NCBI GenBank assembly: GCA_050740695.1
Contig: JBOIDR010000006.1
Coordinates: 6,918-70,917 of the forward strand
Reading direction: 5' to 3'
Source: JACCXJ01 sp050740695
GTDB taxonomy: Bacteria; Pseudomonadota; Gammaproteobacteria; JACCXJ01
DNA length: 64,000 nucleotides
Under the pieces are notes generated by a model, which saw only the letters and a list, made by a program, of their open reading frames with translations, made no database searches and was not told where the DNA came from. Made by a program: the position numbers and the translations under genes. Positions 10,497-19,592 of this stretch are shown in pieces; the stretch's first letter is position 1; each line of letters begins with the position of its first letter.

Positions 10497-12458
10497 TCAG
10501 CCCTCGATGCCGCCTGCGTCGCGGGTGCCCGGTGAGTGGGCCTCCCACCTGACGAACAGAATCGCTAAGGGCGGCAGGGTCAGCGACAGCGAATGGTATC
10601 GCCCGTGGGCCGGCAGGGGGGACGCCTCGGCGCCCCCGAGATTGCCATACCCGCTGCCACCATAGGAGCCGGCATCGCTGTTGAGCACCTCGCGCCAAAA
10701 GCCCGCGCGCGGCACGCCGATCCGGTAGTTCAGGCGCGGAACCGGCGTGAAATTGCACACTACCAGCACCAGATCGTTCACGCCTTTTCCCTTTCGAAGG
10801 AAGCTGACGACGCACTGCTCCCAGTCGCTGAAATCGATCCATTCAAAGGTCTCCGGATGGAAATCGAGCTGCCAAAGCGCCGGCTCCGAGCGGTAGAAAC
10901 GATTCAGATCCGCCACCCAGCCCTGGATCCCACGGTGGGCGGGCCGCTCCAACAGGTGCCAGGAGAGGCTCGCCTCGTGATTCCACTCCTCCCATTGCCC
11001 GAGCTCGCCGCCCATGAACAGGAGTTTCTTGCCCGGATGGGCGTACAGGTAACCCAGCAATAAGCGCAGGTTGGCAAGCCTCTGGCAATCGTCTCCCGGC
11101 ATCTTTCCGAGCAGGGAACCCTTGCCATACACCACCTCGTCGTGGGAGAGCGGCAGGAGGAAATTTTCGTGGAACGCGTACCAGATGCTAAAGTTGAGGT
11201 CGCCGTGGTGGTACTTTCGAAACAGAGGGTCGTTGGAGAAATACCGCAACGTATCGTGCATCCAGCCCATGTTCCATTTCATGCCGAACCCAAGCCCCCC
11301 AAGACAGGTGGGACGAGAAACCAGGGGCCAGGCGGTCGACTCCTCGGCGATCGCCTGGGCATCGGGGTGCTGCCGATACACTGCGTCGTTGAGCGTCCGG
11401 ATGAAACTTATCGCATCCAGGTCCTCCCGCCCGCCGAGCACGTTCGGGACCCATTCGCCGGGCTTGCGCCCGTAATCGAGGTAGAGCATGGAGGCCACCG
11501 CGTCCACGCGCAGTGCATCGATATGGTATTTATCGAGCCAGAAGAGGGCGCTGCTGATGAGGAAGGCGCGCACCTCGTGACGAGCATAGTTAAAGATGCA
11601 GCTGCCCCATTCCGGATGAAAGCCGCGCTTGGGATCGGCGTGCTCGTACAGGTACGTGCCGTCGAAATAGGCCAGTCCGTGCGCGTCGTTCGGAAAGTGG
11701 GATCCCACCCAATCGAGGATCACGCCAATGCCGTTCTGGTGTAGCCGGTCGACGAGATACATGAAGTCCTCGGGGCTGCCGTACCGGGAGGTAGGAGCGA
11801 AGTATCCGGTGCATTGATAACCCCAGGATCCGTAGAAGGGATGCTCGGTGATGGGCAAGAATTCCACGTGCGTGAAGCCCATGGTCTTAATATAGTCGGT
11901 CAGCCGATCGGCCAGCTCCCGGTAATCGAGAGGGCGGTTTGCTTCCTCCGGGACCCGCCGCCAGGAGCCGAGATGGACCTCGTAGATGGCCATCGGCGCA
12001 TCCAGGGCATTGGCCTTGTGCCGCGTCTCCATCCAGTACCGATCTCCCCATCCATAGTCGAGGCGCCACACGATGGAGGCCGTTTTGGGCGGGGCCTCCC
12101 AGCGCAGCGCGAAGGGATCACCCTTGTCGGCCACGTAGTCGTGGCATCGCGATCTAACGCGGTACTTGTAACGCTCACCATGGAGCTGAGCCGGGATCTG
12201 AGCTTCCCAGATCCCCGAGCCATCGCCTCGTACCGCCAGGGACTGCGCCCCGGGGTCCCATCGATTAAAGTCCCCAATCACCGAGACCTCGCTCGCATTC
12301 GGGGCCCATAGGGCGAACTGCGTTGCCTCGCTCCCGTCGGCCCCGGCGACCACGTGCGCGCCTAGTTTGTCATAGAGTCGAAAGTGCGCGCCTTCCTTGA
12401 AGAGATAGACGTCGTGATCGGTGATAAGGCTCGTCCGCCGCTCATGGGCCGTCGTCAC
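10497..12458 (-). CDS. glgB: 1,4-alpha-glucan branching enzyme (GlgB)
   Basis: Introduces alpha-1,6 branches into linear glucan; GH13_9. 653 residues, shorter than E. coli GlgB (~728) and consistent with a form that has one N-terminal CBM48 domain (ATQFALWAPNASEVSVIGDF at ~45-65). Catalytic motifs: FLPITEHPFYGSWGYQ, nucleophile region ALRVDAVASMLYLDYGR, acid/base AIAEESTAWP and LPLSHDEVVYGKGS. The start GTG 12458 overlaps the stop of the upstream EF-hand gene (GTGA), implying translational coupling; the Shine-Dalgarno is weak. It supplies branched acceptor for the adjacent GlgE. Confidence 0.95.
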   Translation of the reverse strand: MTTAHERRTSLITDHDVYLFKEGAHFRLYDKLGAHVVAGADGSEATQFALWAPNASEVSVIGDFNRWDPGAQSLAVRGDGSGIWEAQIPAQLHGERYKYRVRSRCHDYVADKGDPFALRWEAPPKTASIVWRLDYGWGDRYWMETRHKANALDAPMAIYEVHLGSWRRVPEEANRPLDYRELADRLTDYIKTMGFTHVEFLPITEHPFYGSWGYQCTGYFAPTSRYGSPEDFMYLVDRLHQNGIGVILDWVGSHFPNDAHGLAYFDGTYLYEHADPKRGFHPEWGSCIFNYARHEVRAFLISSALFWLDKYHIDALRVDAVASMLYLDYGRKPGEWVPNVLGGREDLDAISFIRTLNDAVYRQHPDAQAIAEESTAWPLVSRPTCLGGLGFGMKWNMGWMHDTLRYFSNDPLFRKYHHGDLNFSIWYAFHENFLLPLSHDEVVYGKGSLLGKMPGDDCQRLANLRLLLGYLYAHPGKKLLFMGGELGQWEEWNHEASLSWHLLERPAHRGIQGWVADLNRFYRSEPALWQLDFHPETFEWIDFSDWEQCVVSFLRKGKGVNDLVLVVCNFTPVPRLNYRIGVPRAGFWREVLNSDAGSYGGSGYGNLGGAEASPLPAHGRYHSLSLTLPPLAILFVRWEAHSPGTRDAGGIEG

Positions 12459-12733
12459 GGTTGCCGCAAGCTACGGACATATCCGTATTCCTCGAGGTCG
12501 ATACCGCAATTCTGATCGTGATCGAGCAGCGCGAACACCGCGCTCAGACCGGGTATCGCTTCGGCCTCCTGGGGATTGATATAGCCATCCTCGTCCTCGT
12601 CCGCCCCGGTAAACTCGGGTGGTAGTTTCAGCACCTCTTCGGGTGTCGAGGGCAGAGGCGCCCCGGCCGCCGAGGCCCCCGCCACCAAAGTCATTGTTCC
12701 TAGGGCTGTCGCCCATCTCGCTAACGTTTTCAT
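12455..12733 (-). CDS. Secreted EF-hand calcium-binding protein, first gene of the glucan operon
   Basis: 92 residues with a signal peptide (MKTLARWATALGTMTLVAGASAAGA) and two EF-hand loops: DEDEDGYINPQE (~44-55) and DHDQNCGIDLEE (~73-84). EF-hand loops of this DxDxDG type bind calcium; the function of these small periplasmic proteins is unknown. Its stop codon overlaps the glgB start, so it is transcribed with the glycogen genes although its product is exported. A paralogue with the same design is at 19274-19555. Confidence 0.8.
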   Translation of the reverse strand: MKTLARWATALGTMTLVAGASAAGAPLPSTPEEVLKLPPEFTGADEDEDGYINPQEAEAIPGLSAVFALLDHDQNCGIDLEEYGYVRSLRQP

Positions 12734-12984
12734 GGTGATCTCTTGCGCTCTGTCTACTAGGATGATACTCCTTAATTGCAGTAGCTGACGCGGTTCGTGC
12801 AGGTGTCGCCGGGAGCGTGGAGCCCAGGGCCGAGCCCCGCGGCCGCTCCCAGCCTTGAACCATCAGGCCGACAAGGGCAGATGAGTCCCTTATAGGAGTG
12901 GTGGCTCAGGGGGTAGTCCCTTCTGCGCCGTGGAAGCAGAGGAAGATGGGCCCCTCTTCCTCTCTGAATTGTGGCGGACCGCCG

Positions 12985-13299
12985 TTACTTCAGGCGGATA
13001 TCGTTCGTGACCGCCAGGACTCCGGGGACCCGGCTAGCCAGAGCCGCAGCCCGTTGCCGTTCCGCTTCCGTGGTAGCGAATCCGCTGAGCTGGACCTCTC
13101 CCTTGAAGGTCTCCACATTGATCGCAAGCCCACTGACCTGCGGGTCCTGGAGCAGGGTGGTCTTTACCTTGGTGCTCAGCGCCGTATCATCGAGGTACTC
13201 CCCGGTGCTTTCCTGTGTGGGAGTCCCCGCACACCCGCCGAGTAAGACGACGGCCAGCGCAGCAGCCATTAGCGGTTTGTGTTCTATTCGATGGTTCAT
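12985..13299 (-). CDS. BON-domain lipoprotein
   Basis: 104 residues from ATG 13299 (MNHRIEHKP). A lipoprotein signal peptide with lipobox LLGGC near residue 23 is followed by one BON domain: LSTKVKTTLLQDP, VETFKGEVQLSGF, ASRVPGVLAVTNDI. BON domains bind phospholipid, and single-BON lipoproteins (OsmY/BON family) respond to envelope or osmotic stress. The frame extends nine codons upstream to 13326, but the lipoprotein signal fits 13299 better. It is preceded by a ~700-bp gene-poor stretch, so it is probably monocistronic. Confidence 0.85.
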   Translation of the reverse strand: MNHRIEHKPLMAAALAVVLLGGCAGTPTQESTGEYLDDTALSTKVKTTLLQDPQVSGLAINVETFKGEVQLSGFATTEAERQRAAALASRVPGVLAVTNDIRLK

Positions 13300-14012
13300 C
13301 GCAAATCTCCTCTCGGAATCACTCAAAAGTATCTTTCCTCCCGATGCACCTGTGTCATGGGAGCCTCTCTAGCCACGGTGGCAAACTTCGCAGCCGATTT
13401 CCTCGGCCGCACGGTGTACACACTGGCCACACCGCAGGGGCGGGCAATCCATATGCCGCACCCCGCAATCCGGGAGTAAGCGACATGACTTCAGAGGGTT
13501 AAGACTAGGCCTGCCGGCAGGGGCGGCTGGTAACGGGGATAGGCGTCGGTAAGAAATACCGACCAGCGGGAAGAGTTACAGCGAGGGCACGGCGCGGTAA
13601 CCCACGACCGCAAGCGGTTTGTATACATGCGGCGCTTCGGTTCCAATGGGTTCTACGCCGCCTAGATGGACTTACGACCCCTTTCTATTTGGCGGCCAGG
13701 GATCGGTCGGATGCAGGCCGTGTAACCGTCGCGACCAGAATGGCGACGGGCCTCACCTGCTCAAAATAATCGGCCGCTTTAACGGCATGCTGCCTCTGCG
13801 CCATCCGGCGAGGGGCAATACGCATGAAAGCTTTCGGCAACGATGCGGCCACAAGCGAGGTATCGGCATTTTGTGCCCCGGCAAGTAAATCTTGCATGTA
13901 AATCCTACACGGCGACGCCAAGTACGTTCCACGTTGCGGGCTGAATCTCTTGCCTTTTTGCTAGGGCACATTTTCTGCCTTTTTTGCTTCACTGCCGCGT
14001 GACCGCCAAATC
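13300..14012. other. Gene-poor region between the BON lipoprotein and the VOC gene
   Basis: About 710 bp. The only frame of note is 13685-13891 on the minus strand (from MQDLLAGAQNADTSLVAASL), 68 residues without a recognised family, a ribosome binding site or matching neighbours. I do not call it. The segment carries the promoter of the BON gene and the 5' region of the VOC gene, but no clear promoter boxes were found. Confidence 0.4.
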
Positions 14013-14546
14013 ATGACCATGAGCGTCCGATTGAACCACACGATCGTTGCCGCGCACCACAAAGATACCGCGGCAATGTTTTTGACTGAGATCCTGGGCC
14101 TCCCACCGCCCTCGCTGCTCGGCCCGTTTGCGGTGGTGCGGGTGAGCGACGACACCTCGCTGGACTATATCGACGCCGACGGCGAGATCACGTCCCAGCA
14201 CTACGCCTTCCTGGTGAGCGAGATCGAATTCGACGAGATCTTCGAGCGGATCCGTGAACGGCGCCTTTCGTACTGGGCCGATCCCGGCCGCCACGAGCGC
14301 GATCGGATCAACACCTGGGACGGTGGGCGCGGGCTCTACTTCGACGATCCGAACGGCCACCTGCTGGAGATCATCACCCGTCCGTACGGCAGCGGTGGTA
14401 CGACGGCATCCCGACCTCACCCCTTGGTCGCACCGACACTGGGTCCCGAAGATCACGAGGGTCGCTCTCGTCATCAAGGGAAGAACGGTGGGGACAGCCT
14501 CGCCGCTACGGAGCCACCCGACGCGGGACGAGTAGCAAGCAAGTAA
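14013..14546 (+). CDS. VOC (glyoxalase/bleomycin resistance) family protein
   Basis: 177 residues. The first ~125 form one VOC module: LNHTIVAAHHKDTAAMFLTE at the N-terminus, FAVVRVSDDTSLDY, HYAFLVSEIEFDEI and the closing GRGLYFDDPNGHLLEIITRP. The His near the start and the Glu in HLLEI are the usual metal ligands. Close relatives end just after this motif, so the last ~45 residues (Gly/Pro/Arg-rich) look like read-through after a frameshift or lost stop. Substrate unknown. Convergent with the histidine kinase operon downstream, with a 12-bp gap. Confidence 0.8.
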   Translation: MTMSVRLNHTIVAAHHKDTAAMFLTEILGLPPPSLLGPFAVVRVSDDTSLDYIDADGEITSQHYAFLVSEIEFDEIFERIRERRLSYWADPGRHERDRINTWDGGRGLYFDDPNGHLLEIITRPYGSGGTTASRPHPLVAPTLGPEDHEGRSRHQGKNGGDSLAATEPPDAGRVASK

Positions 14547-14558
14547 AGGAATTCGCGA

Positions 14559-16727
14559 TCATCGTTTCGATTTCCTCAAGCCCGGCATCACGTTCTCGTT
14601 CACGAGGCTCGCGATGATCCGTATCAGCTCCTCAGGCTCGACGGGCTTTGCCAGGTGCGTCTGGAACCCCGCGCGTAGCGCGCGTACCCGGTCCTTGGGT
14701 TGCGCATAGGCCGTGAGCGCGATCGCCGGGATCTGCTCGGACAGCGGTATCCGGTGCTCCTTCTCCAAGGCCCGGAGCCTGCCCATCACCGCATAACCGT
14801 CCAGCTCGGGCATCGCGATGTCGCAGACGAGCACGTGCGGCGGGGCGCTTTCGAGGGTCTCGGCGAGCAATGCGAGCGCCTCGCGTCCCGAGCCCGTGGC
14901 GCTCACCTCGGCCCCGTGGCGCGCCAGCACCGTGGCCAGGGCCTCGCGCGCATCCTCCTGATCGTCCACCACCAACAACCGCACACCGACGAGCGAGGGT
15001 GCCTCGGCCTGCTCGTCTATCTTCCGTCCTTCCCCTCCGGGCGTCGGCGAGACGGGCGGAGCCGGGAGGCGCACGGCGCGCACGGGTAGGTCAACGGTGA
15101 ACGTCGTGCCCCGCCCAAGGCCCGGGCTCTCGACCCGGACGCTCCCCCCATGCAACTCGACCAGCTCGCGCACCAGGGCCAGTCCCAGGCCCAGCCCACC
15201 ATGTCGGCGCCTGCTCGAGGTGTCTGACTGGCGGAAGCGCTCGAAGATGAACGGGAGGAGCTCGGGATCGATCCCCGCACCCGTGTCGCTCACGTCGATC
15301 CGCACGTGCGGGTCCACGCGCTCGATGTGCAATTGGACACGGCCCCCGCGGGGCGTGAACTTGATGGCATTGGAGAGCAGATTCCAGAGGACTTGCTGCA
15401 GGCGCCCGGCGTCACCCATGATGGGTCCCGCATACGCATCGATGAGCGTGTAGATCTCGATCCCACGGGCCTCTGCGGCCGAGCGCACCACCTCCAGCGC
15501 CGTCTCGGCCACGGCCGCGGGTTCGAGGGCCCGGACCTCGAGCTGCAACTTGCCGCTGGCGATGCGGGCGGTGTCCAGGAGATCGCCGATCAGCCGCCGT
15601 TGCTGATCGACGCTGCGCTTGAGGAATCCGGTGGCTTTGGCGAGGGTCGCGGCATCCGGCTCGGGTGTGGTCTCCAGGATGTGCAACCAGGCGACCATCG
15701 CGTTCAAGGGCGTGCGTAGCTCGTGCGAGACCAAGGCCAGGAAGTCGTCTTTCGCGCGATCGGCGGCCTCGGCGCGCTCGCGCAATCGTCGCTCCTCGGC
15801 ATACAAGGCGTCACGCTCCATCTCGGCCTCCTTGCGCGCGGTGATGTCCCACGCCAGACCGATGCCGTAGAGGGGCTGACCCTGCTCATCGCGGTAGACC
15901 CTGCCCCGGTCCGCAAGCCAGCGCACCGTTCCATCCGGCCGGATAATGCGATACTCGTGCACATAGTCCGTGTCCTCCCGGGTCGCGCGGGCCATGGTCT
16001 CCGCCACGCGCTCGCGATCGTCGGAATGGACGGCGCTCAAAAACTGTTCATAGTTGGCGAATGAGGATTCGGAGGGCAGACCGCACAGCTCCCCGAGCTG
16101 ATCGCTATAGATCGCCATCCCGGTTTCAAAGTCGCGGTAGTGATAGCCCATCTGCGCGGTGGTCATGGCCAGGCGGAGCCGCTCCTGGCTCTCCTTGAGC
16201 CCTTCCTCGGCCTGGCGGGCCCTCTGCATCTCTGCCTGTAACGCCGCGTTCGCCTGCTTCAGCTCGGTGGTCCGTTCCTGCACCCGGCGCTCGAGAAGCT
16301 GGTTGAAATTCGCCAGTGCCTCACGGTCCCGCCTGCGCTCGAGGGTATAGCGGATGGCGCGCTCGAGGGCCGCGGCGTCGATCCGATCCTTCAGGAGGTA
16401 GTCGGCCGCGCCCGCCCGCATCGCCTCGATGTCGAGCTCGAAGGCGCTGTAGCCGGTCAGCACGATGAAAGGGGTCCCGAAGTTTTCGGCCGCCGCCCGG
16501 CGCAGGAGGTCGAGCCCGGTGCACTCGCCGAGCCGGTAGTCGAGCAGACACACGTCGTGCGTCCGGCGCGCCAGCGCGCTAAGACCGGCCTCATAGCTCT
16601 CCGCCCAGTCGAGCTCGATCCGATACCCAGGCACCTCGGCGAGCAGCTCGCGGGTGAGGCGGTAGTCGTCCTCGTCGTCCTCGACGAGCAGCACCCGGAT
16701 CGGGAGCGCCTGCGCCTCACCCTGCAT
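14559..16727 (-). CDS. Hybrid sensor histidine kinase, REC-PAS-HK-REC
   Basis: 722 residues, no membrane segment, so cytosolic. Domains: N-terminal receiver (~8-125; VLLVEDDEDDYRLT, phospho-acceptor in CLLDYRLG); coiled coil (~140-190); PAS/PAC (~190-310; GMAIYSDQLGELCGLP, GIGLAWDITARKEAE); HisKA with FLALVSHELRTPLNAMVAWL (~330); HATPase with LLSNAIKFTPRGG and DTGAGIDPELL; C-terminal receiver (~585-705; LLVVDDQEDAREAL, VLVCDIAMPELDGYA). Third gene of a signalling operon; its start overlaps the upstream response regulator by 11 bp. Probably takes phosphate or protein input from that regulator's pathway (inference). No DNA-binding output is encoded. Confidence 0.92.
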   Translation of the reverse strand: MQGEAQALPIRVLLVEDDEDDYRLTRELLAEVPGYRIELDWAESYEAGLSALARRTHDVCLLDYRLGECTGLDLLRRAAAENFGTPFIVLTGYSAFELDIEAMRAGAADYLLKDRIDAAALERAIRYTLERRRDREALANFNQLLERRVQERTTELKQANAALQAEMQRARQAEEGLKESQERLRLAMTTAQMGYHYRDFETGMAIYSDQLGELCGLPSESSFANYEQFLSAVHSDDRERVAETMARATREDTDYVHEYRIIRPDGTVRWLADRGRVYRDEQGQPLYGIGLAWDITARKEAEMERDALYAEERRLRERAEAADRAKDDFLALVSHELRTPLNAMVAWLHILETTPEPDAATLAKATGFLKRSVDQQRRLIGDLLDTARIASGKLQLEVRALEPAAVAETALEVVRSAAEARGIEIYTLIDAYAGPIMGDAGRLQQVLWNLLSNAIKFTPRGGRVQLHIERVDPHVRIDVSDTGAGIDPELLPFIFERFRQSDTSSRRRHGGLGLGLALVRELVELHGGSVRVESPGLGRGTTFTVDLPVRAVRLPAPPVSPTPGGEGRKIDEQAEAPSLVGVRLLVVDDQEDAREALATVLARHGAEVSATGSGREALALLAETLESAPPHVLVCDIAMPELDGYAVMGRLRALEKEHRIPLSEQIPAIALTAYAQPKDRVRALRAGFQTHLAKPVEPEELIRIIASLVNENVMPGLRKSKR

Positions 16728-17178
16728 CCGGATCTCCCGGCAGCTCGACGATATCGAGCCAGTACCTCCCCAGGGTCTTGATGACCTTGACCAAGGCCTC
16801 GAAGGTCACGGGTTTCTGAATGTAGGAAGCCGCGCCGAGGTCATAGCTGCGGTAGATGTCCTCCTCCTCCTTAGAAGTGGTTAGGACGACGATGCGGATG
16901 CGCTTGAGATTCGGGTCCGCCTTGATCTCCTGGAGCGCCTCCCGCCCGTCCTTTTTGGGCATGTTGAGATCGAGGAGAATCAAGCCCGGCCGTGGCGCCG
17001 CCACGGGATCGCTGTATCGACCCTGGTGACGGAGATAATCCATCAACTCGACCCCGTCTTCGACGAAGCGCAGCTCGTTGTGCAGGCGGGCGTCGCTGAA
17101 GGCCTCCTGGGTCATCAGACGGTCGTCCTCATCGTCGTCGGCCATGAGTATCGTGACGGATTTCCCTTGTCGTCTCAT
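16717..17178 (-). CDS. Single-domain response regulator (Rcp1-like)
   Basis: 153 residues made of one receiver domain: ILMADDDEDDRLMTQEAF (acidic pocket), phospho-acceptor in LILLDLNMPKKDGREAL, switch Thr in IVVLTTSKEEEDI and Lys in SYIQKPVTFEAL. The N-terminal DDDEDD and long beta4-alpha4 region match the Rcp1/CheY-like regulators paired with phytochrome-type kinases. It has no output domain and probably relays phosphate. ATGA overlap with the upstream kinase (17175-17178) and an 11-bp overlap with the downstream hybrid kinase indicate one transcript. Confidence 0.92.
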   Translation of the reverse strand: MRRQGKSVTILMADDDEDDRLMTQEAFSDARLHNELRFVEDGVELMDYLRHQGRYSDPVAAPRPGLILLDLNMPKKDGREALQEIKADPNLKRIRIVVLTTSKEEEDIYRSYDLGAASYIQKPVTFEALVKVIKTLGRYWLDIVELPGDPDAG

Positions 17179-18692
17179 GTCGGGTTGCCCTCCTGTGTGA
17201 GCGCTAAGGTCACGATGAAGGTGGCCCCGTGCCCGGGGGCACTGTGCGCGCTTATGGTGCCGCCGTGACGCGTGACGATCTTGCGGCAGATCGCGAGCCC
17301 CATCCCCGTGCCCTCGTACTCATCGCGGCCATGGAGGCGCTGGAACAGATCGAAGATGCGCTCGCTGTAGACCTCCTCGAAGCCGATTCCGTTGTCCTGC
17401 ACCTGGATCTCGCAGCGGCGCAGGCCGGGTGCGGAACCCTCGGCGAGCGGGTCGTCGGCGTCGAGCAGCCGGCCCTCGATCCGCACCACGGGCGGCTCAC
17501 CCTCGCGATGGAACTTGAGCCCGTTGCCGATGAGGTTCTGCAGCAACTGGCGCATCTGTAGCGGTTCGGCCTCTATGGTGGGAAGCGCTCCGACCTCCAC
17601 GCGACCCCCCGTCTCGTCTATACACCCCTCCAGATCGGAAACCACCTGTTGCGCAACCTCGGTGAGGTCGACCGTCACGAACGGCCGGGCCTTGGTCGTC
17701 ACCCGCGAGAAGCTCAAGAGGTCGTTGATGAGTTGGCGCATGCGCACCGTGGCGGCGAGCATACGCGTGAGGTAATCGCGCCCCTGTTCGTCCAGGACCT
17801 GATCATACCTGGTCTTCAGCCGGCCGCCAAAGGCCTCGATCTTGCGGAGCGGCTCCTGGAGATCGTGGGAGGCGACCGTGGCGAAGTCCTGCAGCTCGCG
17901 GTTCGAAGCGTTCAGATCCGTCGTGCGGCGCGTGAGGATGGTGGCCATGGTGTGAAAGGCCTGGTCCACCTGGGCGATCTCGTCCTCGCCGCCGAGCGCT
18001 GGGAGCGGCACTTCACCCTCGGCCAGGCGCTGGGCGTTTTGCACCATGACGTCAAGGCGCCGGCTGATCCCCCGGCTGAAGACATAGGTCAGGCCCAGGC
18101 CGAGGAGGAGGCTCGCCACTGCCCCCGTGCCCAGCCACCAGTCCTCGTGCCGCCACCGCTCTTCCACCGCCACCTCGCGCGCCCCGTCCAGCTCGTGCTG
18201 CCGCTGCAAGAAAGTATCGATATCCTGGCCCAGGTCGTTGATGCGTTCGTGGCCGCTGCGCGCCTTGATCGCGGCGACCGCCTGCTCCGGTTTTCCGGCC
18301 TGCATGAAACCGTTGAGCTCGCCGAGGAAGCCGAGCAGCGCGCTCGCGTCGTCGGCGATCCGGGTGACGCGCAAGCGTTGTCCCGGCTCGCGGACCCGGC
18401 GTTGTAACGCCGCGATCGTCTGGGGCAGGTACTCGCTGGCCTCCTCATAGGCCTGGGCGAAGGCAGGGTCACCGGTGATCACGAACCCGCGCATATCGTT
18501 ATGGGCCTCGATCAGGAGGCGGTGGGCGCGCCCGACCTCGGCCACGATCTCTTTGGTATCGGAGAGCCAGCGGTGATCCTCCTGTTCCTCCTCGCGGATG
18601 TGGAGGAAGAGGCCCATGAACGCCCATTGCGACAGCAAAGGGATCGCGATGAGGAGCACCCCCTTCTTGAAAACGGACAGGTTGATGCCCAT
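17175..18692 (-). CDS. Membrane histidine kinase, CHASE3-HAMP-HisKA-HATPase
   Basis: 505 residues. TM1 (~9-30), a periplasmic CHASE3-like four-helix sensor (~35-180; AHRLLIEAHNDMRGFVITGD is typical), TM2 (~186-207), HAMP (~210-265), HisKA with TVASHDLQEPLRKIEAFGGR, and HATPase with NLIGNGLKFHREG, DNGIGFEEVYSERIFDLF and EGTGMGLAICRKI. The phosphorylation and ATPase motifs are of the bacteriophytochrome-associated type (HDLQEPLR, FQRLH). First gene of the operon with the Rcp1-like regulator and the hybrid kinase. The ligand is unknown. Confidence 0.92.
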   Translation of the reverse strand: MGINLSVFKKGVLLIAIPLLSQWAFMGLFLHIREEEQEDHRWLSDTKEIVAEVGRAHRLLIEAHNDMRGFVITGDPAFAQAYEEASEYLPQTIAALQRRVREPGQRLRVTRIADDASALLGFLGELNGFMQAGKPEQAVAAIKARSGHERINDLGQDIDTFLQRQHELDGAREVAVEERWRHEDWWLGTGAVASLLLGLGLTYVFSRGISRRLDVMVQNAQRLAEGEVPLPALGGEDEIAQVDQAFHTMATILTRRTTDLNASNRELQDFATVASHDLQEPLRKIEAFGGRLKTRYDQVLDEQGRDYLTRMLAATVRMRQLINDLLSFSRVTTKARPFVTVDLTEVAQQVVSDLEGCIDETGGRVEVGALPTIEAEPLQMRQLLQNLIGNGLKFHREGEPPVVRIEGRLLDADDPLAEGSAPGLRRCEIQVQDNGIGFEEVYSERIFDLFQRLHGRDEYEGTGMGLAICRKIVTRHGGTISAHSAPGHGATFIVTLALTQEGNPT

Positions 18693-18903
18693 CAGTCATC
18701 GGCTCGCTTGTCGGCGATGGGCCTCAGCGCCGCAACCGTCCATCGGGGTCATCGCAAGAGATCCACAATCCTCATGCCGCCGCATGGATACCATCGATCG
18801 ACGCATGAAATCAAGCGAGGGGCGCGGTCCTTGCCTGTGCTCTATATATACTCACGTCATTGCTTCCGATCTTCGTCTAACTTGCAGCAATCTACTGGAA
18901 GAG

Positions 18904-19033
18904 GTGTGTCAGGACCCAGCCGCTCTTATCGCCATCATTGCAGGCATTCTGATCCTCGTGCGTCCCGCCTTGTTGCATTACATCGTGGCCCTCTATACTC
19001 GTCATCATCGGGGTTCTGGGACTGATGCGCTAG
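18904..19033 (+). pseudogene. DUF3096 small membrane protein, frameshifted
   Basis: From GTG 18904 the frame reads CQDPAALIAIIAGILILVRP and then ALLHYIVALY, the first helix of the DUF3096 family. An extra base near 18997 shifts the frame. In the +1 frame the sequence continues LVIIGVLGLMR and a TAG at 19031-19033, exactly the family's second helix and usual end. Without that base the product would be ~42 residues with two membrane helices. Function of the family is unknown; it often sits with BON, CsbD and other stress genes, as here. This may be a real pseudogene or a single-base assembly error. Confidence 0.7.
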
Positions 19034-19273
19034 CGAAGCGCATCCGCTCCTCGAACCAACTACCCGCACTATCCGCCCTGCAACATTTTCATGTGGACCG
19101 GTAAATATTGCTGATAGACCGCGTCCGAAGGTAGGGTAATCGCTCGAGCGCTCGGACGATATCCTTAACATTATGAAGGGTAATCAAGCGATCCAACGGG
19201 ATCCGGCACGTGCTTTGATTCGGATCGCGATACCGGGCTCGGCCCGGCCATCAACCAAGCTGAGGAGGTCCTT
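19034..19273. other. Promoter region of the EF-hand gene
   Basis: 240 bp with no gene. A good ribosome binding site (gaggaggt) lies 5-12 bp before the EF-hand ATG at 19274. No promoter boxes could be assigned with confidence. Confidence 0.4.
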
Positions 19274-19555
19274 ATGAGCAACAAACCCATTTCGATTCCC
19301 GCGGTGCTATTGATGGCCGCTTCAGGCTGGATGGTCCCCCCGGCGCAAGCGCAGCAAGAGCAAACGCCCCTGCCGCTCCCGACTTTCGGAGAGGTTGACA
19401 TCGACGGCAACGGATTCATCTCCACGGGTGAATCCGTCGTGGTGCCGGGTCTGCTTGAAGAGATGAGCAGTCTGGACAAAGACAGAGACGGCAAGATCGA
19501 CATCACGGAGTATGCGGCCTTCCAGCCCCCGCAGGTCGATGCGAGCGGCTCGTAA
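19274..19555 (+). CDS. Secreted EF-hand calcium-binding protein
   Basis: 93 residues. Signal peptide to about residue 27 (PPAQAQ cleavage region), then two EF-hand loops: DIDGNGFISTGE (~42-53) and DKDRDGKIDITE (~67-78). The ribosome binding site gaggagg is strong. It is the second copy of the design seen at 12455-12733: about the same length, a leader, a Pro-rich spacer and two loops with similar spacing. Probably a periplasmic calcium binder; function unknown. Followed 37 bp later by a small lipoprotein gene on the same strand. Confidence 0.82.
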   Translation: MSNKPISIPAVLLMAASGWMVPPAQAQQEQTPLPLPTFGEVDIDGNGFISTGESVVVPGLLEEMSSLDKDRDGKIDITEYAAFQPPQVDASGS

Positions 19556-19592
19556 CCCGATCCTTATAAATTTACAAGATGGAGAAGATGCG

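Noticed and set aside
12897..12984. Possible tRNA-like start (gtggtggctcagggggtagt)
   Set aside because: It resembles a D-arm, but no cloverleaf, anticodon stem or TPsiC arm could be formed.
13685..13921. 78-residue minus-strand frame
   Set aside because: No family, weak start context and isolated position.
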